NCBI GenBank assembly: GCA_023247135.1 | Contig: JAHFHB010000095.1 | Span: forward strand, 1 to 7,210 | From: Candidatus Omnitrophota bacterium | Lineage (GTDB): Bacteria; Omnitrophota; Omnitrophia; Omnitrophales; Aquincolibacteriaceae | Direction: 5' to 3' | DNA: 7,210 nt | In this document: piece by piece, positions 1 through 4,990 of the stretch | Layout: every line of letters begins with the position of its first letter | Position numbering within the stretch: the first letter of the stretch is position 1 | Program-made: the position numbers and the translations under genes | Notes under the pieces: generated by a model | Databases searched by the model: none | What the model saw: the letters and a program-made list of their open reading frames with translations, nothing else | Told to the model about the DNA's origin: nothing

Positions 1-1
1 G

Positions 2-640
2 CAGTTTTTAAACCGGGCAAAACAGGCCTTGGCAGCCCTCCAGCTGCGCCCGGTGCTCATCGCCCTGGCAGCCCTCGCCGTTTTCTCACTGGCCGATGCC
101 TGGATCTCCCAAACCATTCAATCCGCTCATCACACGGTCATCACCACCTGGGCTACGGCCGGTCATCGAATCGGTAAAAACACGCTGGCCGGATTGATTG
201 TCCTTTACGCCTTGTCATTTCTCCTCCGGCTTGAGCCCGGACAACGCAGTTTTATTTTCGGGGCCATGCTTTCAAGCGTGCTCACGGGTCTCGCTACCAC
301 TGCATTCAAGTTCACGATTCTGCGCGCCCGTCCCGCCGCGGACCTGGGCCCATTCAGTTTCTTTAATTTGACCGGTTTTACTCGGGATGAACGCCTGTTC
401 CAGAGTTTTCCCTCAGGCGATGTGGCCATGATCGCCGGTGCCGCGGGTTATTTATTCCACCGGCTCTCGGCCTGGCGTTTTCGCTGGATTATTCTTCTGC
501 TGCCGCTCAGCACCGCTCTGGCGCGCGTGGCCTATGACCGTCACTGGCCAACCGATACAATCGCTTCCGTATTGCTCGGACTTGCGCTATCGTATGGGGT
601 ACAAAAGCTCGAACAAGCCCAACCCGGAAGGCCGTCATGA
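2..640 (+). CDS. PAP2-family membrane phosphatase, 5'-partial
   Basis: This is probably an integral-membrane phosphatase of the PAP2 superfamily (type 2 phosphatidic acid phosphatase or lipid pyrophosphatase type); the substrate cannot be read from sequence. Numbering from the TTG at 29, the three PAP2 signatures are visible: C1 as K94-X6-R101-P102, C2 as P128-S129-G130-D131, and C3 as R166-X5-H172-X3-D176. H172 would be the nucleophile and D176 its partner. C2 normally ends in His, but here it is Asp. About six hydrophobic stretches (near residues 8-24, 52-67, 74-92, 132-146, 152-166 and 177-192) fit the six-helix fold. The frame is open to the left edge (2-28), and the TTG at 29 has no usable ribosome binding site, so the true start probably lies upstream; the coordinates are therefore given as partial. 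The stop overlaps the start of the next gene by ATGA, so the two are probably one operon. Confidence 0.85.
   Translation, partial: QFLNRAKQALAALQLRPVLIALAALAVFSLADAWISQTIQSAHHTVITTWATAGHRIGKNTLAGLIVLYALSFLLRLEPGQRSFIFGAMLSSVLTGLATTAFKFTILRARPAADLGPFSFFNLTGFTRDERLFQSFPSGDVAMIAGAAGYLFHRLSAWRFRWIILLLPLSTALARVAYDRHWPTDTIASVLLGLALSYGVQKLEQAQPGRPS
626..631 (+). promoter_or_regulatory. Shine-Dalgarno site for the HAD gene
   Basis: GGAAGG lies five bases before the ATG at 637, inside the last codons of the PAP2 gene. Together with the ATGA overlap it supports this start and translational coupling. Confidence 0.6.
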
Positions 641-1584
641 AAACAACTCTAGGGTGCGATGCCATTATTTTTGATATCGACAATGTCTTGATCGATACAC
701 GCACGTCGTACCTCGACACCATCCGCTGGACGGTTGAACTTTTCCTGACGGAAGGCCGGGTGCCCATTGTGCCCAGGCCCCCCAAAATACGTACACCCTA
801 TTTCCTGCATGCCGGCGACGTTGAAGCCTTCAAACTGCTTGGCGGTTTCAACGATGATTGGGACTGCTGTTACGGCATTCTGACTTATCTCATATCGATT
901 AAACAGGGCGTGCGCAGCGCCGAAGAATTGCGCAAAAAAATGGATCTCACGGCGCTGGCCCAGGCCGTTAAGGAACGCCCACTCGGCGTTTCGGGCCTTG
1001 TCAAACACCTGGGCCGTTCCACGCTTGTGACCGTGGAGAGAATCCGGAGGATTTTTCAGGAAGTTTATTTAGGGCCGCAGCTTTTGATGGCGTGCGAGAA
1101 ACGTAAGCCGCAGTCATGGAAAAAACGCGGGCTGATTTTCAGAGAAAAATTAATTTTCAGAAAACCTTTATTGGAACAGCTCAAAGGCATGGGACTTAAA
1201 CTGGGCATTGCCACCGGACGTTCGCGCTTTGAAGCCATTTACGCGCTAAAACGTTTCGGCATACGCGAACTTTTTGAGGCCATCACCACCATGGATGAAG
1301 TGAAAAAAGCAGAGCGCGAGCAGGGCCGTTCCCTGCGCAAACCCAACCCCTTCTCGGTCATCCAAACCGCCAAACAACTTTGCGCCAAAGGAAATTGTCT
1401 TTATATCGGTGATTTGCCGGATGACGTGCTCGCTGCCAACCGCGCCAAAAAAGAAATTTCCATTCGCTCTGTGGGCTTTCCCGCCATGGCCCACGACACT
1501 GCCATCGCCAAAGCCGCCATGCAAACTACCGGCGCCGACATCCTCATCGAAAAACCCCGCGAAATCCTGCATCACCTGAAGTAA
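637..1584 (+). CDS. HAD-superfamily phosphatase (TIGR01548-like, subfamily IA)
   Basis: This is a cytosolic haloacid-dehalogenase-type hydrolase, most likely a phosphatase of unknown substrate, 315 residues long. All four HAD motifs are present. Motif I is FDIDNVLIDT, with nucleophile D13 and acid/base D15. Motif II is IATGR, with T193. Motif III is K235 in RKPNPF. Motif IV is GDLPDD, with D259 and D262/D263. The cap lies between motifs I and II, which makes it a C1 (subfamily I) cap. It contains GGFNDDWD at 69-76, a signature I recall from TIGR01548 ('HAD-SF-IA-hyp1'), a small family seen in haloarchaea, cyanobacteria and some eukaryotes. The ATG start overlaps the upstream stop by four bases and has a good ribosome binding site. 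Fusion or neighbourhood with histidine biosynthesis is known for relatives but is not seen here. The phosphatase assignment is firm; the subfamily is likely; the substrate is unknown. Confidence 0.88.
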   Translation: MKTTLGCDAIIFDIDNVLIDTRTSYLDTIRWTVELFLTEGRVPIVPRPPKIRTPYFLHAGDVEAFKLLGGFNDDWDCCYGILTYLISIKQGVRSAEELRKKMDLTALAQAVKERPLGVSGLVKHLGRSTLVTVERIRRIFQEVYLGPQLLMACEKRKPQSWKKRGLIFREKLIFRKPLLEQLKGMGLKLGIATGRSRFEAIYALKRFGIRELFEAITTMDEVKKAEREQGRSLRKPNPFSVIQTAKQLCAKGNCLYIGDLPDDVLAANRAKKEISIRSVGFPAMAHDTAIAKAAMQTTGADILIEKPREILHHLK

Positions 1585-1671
1585 CGCCTCGCATCCAGCT
1601 TTTGCGTCTTCACTAAAAAATTCCACGTTAAGTCCCTGCGCGCGCAACTGTACTACCTTTTCGTGATATTG

Positions 1672-1708
1672 TTTATATAAATATTTTAATTGATTATTTT
1701 ATATAAAA
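1672..1708. repeat. Two AT-rich palindromes, candidate operator of the toxin-antitoxin module
   Basis: TTTATATAAA (1672-1681) and TTTTATATAAAA (1697-1708) are each perfect palindromes sharing the core TTTATATAAA. Their centres are 26 bp apart. The second lies exactly between the -35 and -10 boxes of the candidate promoter, a classic repressor position. The antitoxin has an HTH domain, and antitoxins of this class usually repress their own promoter, so this is the leading operator candidate. Binding is inferred, and AT-rich promoters produce such palindromes by chance more readily than balanced DNA does. Confidence 0.45.
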
Positions 1709-1718
1709 ATCATACAAT
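1690..1718 (+). promoter_or_regulatory. Sigma-70-like promoter of the toxin-antitoxin operon
   Basis: TTGATT at 1690-1695, a 17-bp spacer and TACAAT at 1713-1718 match the sigma-70 consensus in four and five of six positions at ideal spacing. The stretch is strikingly AT-rich compared with its surroundings. Transcription would begin near 1725 and give a 5' leader of about 30 to 55 bases before the toxin start. Confidence 0.6.
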
Positions 1719-1756
1719 CTGCGCCAAAGATAAAAACACAAAAGGAATATTGATTT

Positions 1757-1776
1757 TTGTCGCTTTTATGCGACAA
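1757..1776 (+). promoter_or_regulatory. Perfect inverted repeat at the toxin start
   Basis: TTGTCGC (1757-1763) and GCGACAA (1770-1776) are perfect 7-bp arms around a TTTTAT loop. The element lies between a Shine-Dalgarno-like AAAGGA (1741-1746) and the ATG at 1781, and includes the alternative TTG start at 1757. It could be an RNA hairpin that limits toxin translation or a second protein-binding operator; sequence alone does not decide. Confidence 0.5.
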
Positions 1777-1780
1777 TTCT

Positions 1781-2116
1781 ATGCAGATACAAGAGCGCAT
1801 CATTCAGGTCTATCAAACCCTCAGCGGAAAAACACCGTTTGAAGACTGGATTGCTGCCCTCACGGATCTCAAAGCAAAAGCAATCCTGTTTCAGCGCATT
1901 GACCGTGTCCGGCTTGGAAACTTTGGCGATTGCCGTAGTCTTGGTTCAGGTATTTATGAACTGCGGATTTCCTGGGGGCCAGGATACAGAATTTATTACG
2001 GACTTGACGGTTTAAAAATTGTTCTGCTTCTATGCGGTGGGAATAAAAGCTCGCAGAGAAAAGATATTTTGCGGGCCCGTCAATTGTGGAAGGAGTTTCG
2101 CGAAAATGCCCCGTAA
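1781..2116 (+). CDS. Type II toxin, RelE/ParE superfamily, Gp49/HigB-like
   Basis: This is the toxin of a type II toxin-antitoxin pair, probably a ribosome-dependent mRNA endonuclease by analogy with HigB/RelE. It has 111 residues, the usual size for phage-derived Gp49-like killer proteins (HI1419 type). Family landmarks appear in order: an N-terminal IIQVYQTLSGKTPFEDW block at about 7-23, RIDRVRLGNFGD at 39-50, ELRISWGPGYRIYY at 60-73, LLLCGGNKSSQ at 82-92 and a DIxxAR helix near 95-100. The ATG at 1781 is chosen because family members begin just before the equivalent of MQIQ. A TTG at 1757 would add eight residues (MSLLCDNS) and is better spaced from AAAGGA at 1741-1746, so it is a real alternative. 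The antitoxin follows with an 11-bp overlap. Toxin-first order is typical of HigBA-type modules. Confidence 0.9.
   Translation: MQIQERIIQVYQTLSGKTPFEDWIAALTDLKAKAILFQRIDRVRLGNFGDCRSLGSGIYELRISWGPGYRIYYGLDGLKIVLLLCGGNKSSQRKDILRARQLWKEFRENAP
2090..2095 (+). promoter_or_regulatory. Shine-Dalgarno site for the antitoxin
   Basis: AAGGAG lies ten bases before the ATG at 2106, inside the toxin gene. It decides the antitoxin start in favour of 2106 over earlier in-frame codons and would support strong antitoxin translation. Confidence 0.65.
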
Positions 2117-2408
2117 AGATTACGATAAATTTCTACTTAAACAATTACAAGATAAGGCCATCGCGGCAGAGTATCTCAACGCCGCCCTTGAAAACGGCTC
2201 GATGAACGAGCTACTGGTTGCATTTCGAAATGTGGCCCAGGCACATGGCGGCATCGGAGAACTCGCGGCCATGACCGAACTAAATCGGCAAAGCCTGTAT
2301 AAAATGCTTTCCGAAAATGGTAATCCCACCCTGGGAAGTCTTTTCTCACTCCTCAAAGCCATTGGCGTTCACCTGACATTCTCCCCTTCTCACAAAAAAG
2401 CCGCCTGA
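2106..2408 (+). CDS. Antitoxin, XRE-type HTH addiction module antidote (HI1420-like)
   Basis: This 100-residue protein is the DNA-binding antitoxin partner of the toxin directly upstream. Residues 20-35 (AAEYLNAALENGSMNE) match the N-terminal block typical of 'addiction module antidote protein, HI1420 family'. Residues about 49-87 form the helix-turn-helix, with GELAAMTELNRQSLYKMLSE as the HTH core and GNPTLGSLFSLLKAIG following. Its expected roles are neutralising the toxin and repressing the shared promoter, with the palindromes near 1672-1708 or the repeat at 1757-1776 as possible binding sites. The start at 2106 is supported by AAGGAG ten bases upstream, by the family's usual length and by the 11-bp overlap with the toxin, which couples translation. 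No convincing terminator follows; the convergent RNase D gene ends only 57 bp away. Confidence 0.9.
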   Translation: MPRKDYDKFLLKQLQDKAIAAEYLNAALENGSMNELLVAFRNVAQAHGGIGELAAMTELNRQSLYKMLSENGNPTLGSLFSLLKAIGVHLTFSPSHKKAA

Positions 2409-2465
2409 AAAAGGCACGCCGCGTCCGTCAGTCAGCGCCACGTAGAAAAGTAGAGCAAGCAAGCC

Positions 2466-3755
2466 TCAAGCGGGCTTAGGGTCACTTCCGAGGAGGATTT
2501 TTTGGATAGCGGGCGCCAGGAGTTCAGCTTGCCATGACAGCAGCCCGCTGACTTCCATGATTCGTTCGCGGGTGCGCGGCTGATGCTGAATCACGGCCGT
2601 GAGCGCGGCGCGCGGGGCCAGAAAAGAAGATTCGATTTTCAATTCCTTAGCCAAAGTTTTGCACGCTTCCATGAGTAATTCCACCTTGGCCTGATCCGGG
2701 CGCTCCGCAGACCACTCTGTTTTAGGAAGCGGCAGAGGCCAATTTTCGCGCGGCATATTTTTCGCGGTACGAAAAGCATTCTCGAGCCCTGCGAGCCGTT
2801 CGCCTGTAAATCTTTTGAGAAAAACCGGGCCTTCAGCCTGCAAAGACGAGGCGTCAAAGCCTCGCGAGCGTGCCGAAGGCGTTGGGCCTTCAGCCTGCAA
2901 AGACGAGGCGTCAAAGCCTCGCGAGCGTGCCGAAGGCGTTGGGCCTTCGGCCTGCAAGCCATTGGGATTTTTCGCGCACCACGCCGTCAGTTCGATCAAG
3001 TCCTCGTTCTTTAAAATATAAAAAGGCGGGTAGTCTTTTTTGCGGGCCTCGTCATCGCGCCATTTCCAGAGCTCGCGCAAATAAACAAGTTCCTGCGGAC
3101 TCATGCGCGAAGAGCCTTTGACGCGCCAGGGGTCTTTATCGTCTTTTTTATCGGGCAGCCCCGAGGTTCTGACCACGCGTTCACAGCATTCGCGGTGCCA
3201 GGCGCTGCGCTTAAGTGCTTGAAGATTTTTCATCAAAGCGCCTTCGAGGGTTTCAAGAAATTTCGTGTCATCCGAGGCATAGGTGAGCAGGCGCTCGGGC
3301 AAGGGGCGAATCGACCAATCGGCTTTCTGCCCCGACTTCGGCATGATCACCCCCAGGAATTTTTCGGCCAGCGCGGCAAGTCCTATTTTTTCGTAACCAA
3401 GCACCTGCGCGGCAATCATAGTGTCTGAAACGGGGGCCTGGGGCCGGAACCCGAATGATTTCTTCAAGATACGCAGGTCGTAGTCGGCCGCGTGAAAAAT
3501 CAGCTCTTTTTGCGCGAGCACGTCGAAGAATTCCGAAAGAGAAAAACCGGCGAGAGGATCAATGATAAAATTAGCCCCTGAAAAACTTAACTGAATCAGG
3601 CAGACTTTCTCGAAGTAATGGTGCAGGCTGTCAGCTTCGGTATCGACCGCCACGCGTCCGGCGCCGCGCAGGGCTTCGGTAACACGGGCAAGGCCCGGGG
3701 CATTCTCAACGTAGGTATAGCCTGAAACAATTTTGGCGTTCTGAATTTTGTCCAT
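2466..3755 (-). CDS. rnd: Ribonuclease D with in-frame repeat insertion
   Basis: This is a 3'-5' exoribonuclease of the DEDDy class, which trims the 3' ends of tRNA precursors and other stable RNAs in the cytosol. Exo I is DTEAD with D38 and E40. Exo II is HAADYDL with D93. Exo III is the YASDD motif with Y159 and D163. The RNase D-typical ADWSIRPLPERLLTYA block lies at 145-160. HRDC1 covers about 218-332 and HRDC2 about 354-425, giving the full RNase D architecture. At 429 residues it is longer than E. coli RNase D (375). Much of the excess is residues 267-310, two identical 19-residue units plus a partial one, which interrupt HRDC1 between its third and fourth helices. The catalytic residues are intact and the frame is kept, so the enzyme is probably functional. 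The ATG has no Shine-Dalgarno sequence; a TATAAT box six bases upstream suggests a leaderless mRNA. The upstream M29-like gene ends 36 bp before the start. Confidence 0.92.
   Translation of the reverse strand: MDKIQNAKIVSGYTYVENAPGLARVTEALRGAGRVAVDTEADSLHHYFEKVCLIQLSFSGANFIIDPLAGFSLSEFFDVLAQKELIFHAADYDLRILKKSFGFRPQAPVSDTMIAAQVLGYEKIGLAALAEKFLGVIMPKSGQKADWSIRPLPERLLTYASDDTKFLETLEGALMKNLQALKRSAWHRECCERVVRTSGLPDKKDDKDPWRVKGSSRMSPQELVYLRELWKWRDDEARKKDYPPFYILKNEDLIELTAWCAKNPNGLQAEGPTPSARSRGFDASSLQAEGPTPSARSRGFDASSLQAEGPVFLKRFTGERLAGLENAFRTAKNMPRENWPLPLPKTEWSAERPDQAKVELLMEACKTLAKELKIESSFLAPRAALTAVIQHQPRTRERIMEVSGLLSWQAELLAPAIQKILLGSDPKPA
2827..2957. repeat. 57-bp tandem repeat with palindromic arms inside rnd (2.3 copies)
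   Basis: Copies at 2827-2883 and 2884-2940 are identical over all 57 bases. A 17-base partial copy follows at 2941-2957 with one difference. Each unit contains CGAGGC-N6-GCCTCG (2847-2864 in copy 1), the palindrome CTCGCGAG (2861-2868), and GCCGAAGGC pairing across GTTGG with the start of the next copy. That pairing is perfect at 2929-2937/2943-2951 and has one mismatch at the first junction. The unit is a multiple of three and encodes 19 residues ending in LQAEGP in the rnd frame. Identity between copies implies a recent duplication or gene conversion. Confidence 0.95.
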
Positions 3756-3761
3756 GGCGCG

Positions 3762-3767
3762 ATTATA
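3762..3767 (-). promoter_or_regulatory. Candidate -10 box for leaderless transcription of rnd
   Basis: On the minus strand TATAAT occupies 3767-3762, leaving six bases before the ATG at 3755. Transcription would therefore start at or next to the start codon. No clear -35 box is seen about 17 bases upstream. The absence of any Shine-Dalgarno sequence fits a leaderless message. Confidence 0.5.
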
Positions 3768-3791
3768 CAGGAATTGGCGGAAGAAAATTGC

Positions 3792-4823
3792 TTAAACCTG
3801 CCAGGCGCCGTTTTGGAACACCACTTCGCCGCCGAGGGTGACGGATTCGGTGACGGCGAAAACATCGACGTGGTGTTTGGAGGCTTTGGGTCGGAAATCA
3901 GGTTTTTTATAAAGGCCGTGTTTGGCGCCGAGCGACAAATGAATGCCGCACATGCGTTCATACGTGCCGATATCGCTGACGAGCCGCTCCGGGGTGAGTG
4001 CGCGGTTCAAGCCAAAACCCAGTTCACGGATCCAAATTTCGTCTTCATCGGCGCGGATATTGGCGAGTACGCGTTCAAACTCCGCCGTGGAATCAAACAC
4101 CTCCGTCACACGCCCCCGGGAGACCCCAAGAGTGATCGGCTTCACCGGCTTGTTCACTAAAAAGGCTGTATCGCCAAAAACAAAAACACGCACACGGCCG
4201 TTGACTGCTTCCAGATCTTTCGATTCAGTGAAGACCTCACCGATGGGAAACTGGCCGCCAACATTCTTCATACCCGTGTAATCGCCCACATTCAGGCGCA
4301 CCGGTTCAAAGGGTGAAGAAAACAGCAGTTTCTCACCGCCGCCGTCGAGCACCGCTCCCTGAGCTTTTTCAATGCGTTCTTTCAGCGCGCGTCCCAGGCC
4401 GCGGTAATACGCGGGGTCATACGCCAGCGCGTCAATGTAAGTAAGTGCTTCAGCCCCGGGCATGCCGGCCAGGTGCGGATGCTCAATCACTTTGAGGCCG
4501 CGTTTGAAAAGTTCTACGCGAATGCGGAACGCCTCCAGGCGGAAGTTGCTGGATTGGATGAGTACCACGAGATCCGAAGCCGCAAGCGGTTCAAACGCCG
4601 CCAGCACCGCCTGCGGAGTCACTTCATCAAAAGAAATGAATCGGGCTTTGGACAGCGCACGCCGGTAAGCCTCGGTCAACGCTTGCGCAAGTTCGCAGCG
4701 TTCATCGTAGACCACGACCGCCGCGTGCTCGTCCGAGTATTCGAGCGCCAGCGCCAGAATATCGCGCACATGCTGATGCGCTTGATGCACGGCTTCAGCT
4801 GGAATTGTATTTAAAGTATTCAT
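3792..4823 (-). CDS. M29-like metallo-aminopeptidase (aminopeptidase T/AmpS type)
   Basis: This 343-residue soluble protein resembles peptidase family M29 (thermophilic aminopeptidase, COG2309). The family removes N-terminal residues from peptides using two metal ions, in the cytosol. Candidate metal ligands sit in the expected order: E196 in GGQFPIGEVFTE (189-200), E267 in IRELGFGLN (265-273), H295 in GIHLSLGAKHG (293-303), and H318 with D320 in the HxD of KHHVDVF. The N-terminal half (about 1-165) forms the family's alpha/beta domain and includes LVVLIQSSNFR. The catalytic half is compact and the whole is shorter than typical AmpS/AmpT proteins of about 400 residues. A related fold is used by the iron dioxygenase NicX, so a non-peptidase activity cannot be excluded. 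The start has no Shine-Dalgarno sequence. RNase D follows 36 bp downstream on the same strand but appears to have its own promoter. Confidence 0.78.
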   Translation of the reverse strand: MNTLNTIPAEAVHQAHQHVRDILALALEYSDEHAAVVVYDERCELAQALTEAYRRALSKARFISFDEVTPQAVLAAFEPLAASDLVVLIQSSNFRLEAFRIRVELFKRGLKVIEHPHLAGMPGAEALTYIDALAYDPAYYRGLGRALKERIEKAQGAVLDGGGEKLLFSSPFEPVRLNVGDYTGMKNVGGQFPIGEVFTESKDLEAVNGRVRVFVFGDTAFLVNKPVKPITLGVSRGRVTEVFDSTAEFERVLANIRADEDEIWIRELGFGLNRALTPERLVSDIGTYERMCGIHLSLGAKHGLYKKPDFRPKASKHHVDVFAVTESVTLGGEVVFQNGAWQV

Positions 4824-4840
4824 TACGAGTTTTTACTTTT

Positions 4841-4923
4841 TGTCATTCCTGCATGGTTTTAGCAGGAATCCATCCCATCTTTAAAAAAAACATAGATGGA
4901 TCCCCGCTTTCGCGGGGATGACA
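4841..4923. repeat. Nested palindromic intergenic element (REP/MITE-like)
   Basis: The 83-bp element has two inverted arms, each itself a hairpin. The left arm (4841-4874) begins TGTCAT and folds ATTCCTGC (4845-4852) with GCAGGAAT (4862-4869). The right arm (4895-4923) folds ATCCCCGC (4900-4907) with GCGGGGAT (4912-4919) and ends ATGACA. The arms are inverted copies of one another (TGTCAT/ATGACA outside, CCATC/GATGG inside), separated by an A-rich spacer with eight consecutive As at 4883-4890. The GTCATTCC-type motif resembles dispersed bacterial palindromic repeats such as the Neisseria dRS3 class. A genome-wide copy number cannot be seen here. Confidence 0.8.
4883..4919 (-). terminator. Possible intrinsic terminator after the large unknown gene
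   Basis: Reading the minus strand, ATCCCCGC-GAAA-GCGGGGAT makes an 8-bp GC-rich stem with a GNRA tetraloop. A run of eight Ts follows after nine bases. It lies about 70 bases beyond the stop of the upstream gene. The gap before the T run is longer than in a classical terminator, so activity is uncertain. The structure is also one arm of the palindromic element. Confidence 0.4.
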
Positions 4924-4990
4924 CCCTAAAACATTACAAATAGTTACAGCCGTTCGTGCTTTCAAAAGTGCCAAACTCAAAGTGAAAGGA

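Noticed and set aside
1135..1161. ATTTTCAGA repeated 18 bp apart in the HAD gene (LIFREK/LIFRKP)
   Set aside because: A nine-base repeat in an A/T-rich coding stretch may be chance; the region matches where family members have a conserved helix, so no duplication is claimed.
1637..1646. TGCGCGCGCA palindrome downstream of the HAD gene as a terminator
   Set aside because: A self-complementary core with no loop and no following T run cannot form a standard intrinsic terminator.
2399..2415. Possible terminator between the antitoxin and rnd (GCCT-GAAAA-AGGC with a T run on the minus strand)
   Set aside because: The stem is only four base pairs and overlaps the end of the antitoxin gene; too weak to call.
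2827..2957. CRISPR array
   Set aside because: The units are directly abutting and identical with no variable spacers, and they are translated within RNase D.
2815..3121. Plus-strand open frames across the rnd repeat as possible genes
   Set aside because: They are open because of the repeat's composition, have no ribosome binding site or family likeness, and lie opposite a well-supported RNase D gene.
4924..4990. Promoter for the M29-like gene upstream of the palindromic element (TTGAAA-like box on the minus strand)
   Set aside because: The matching -10 box is poor (TATTTG), and a T/A-rich stretch closer to the start (TAAAAA six bases before ATG) is equally weak; neither is supported enough to list.
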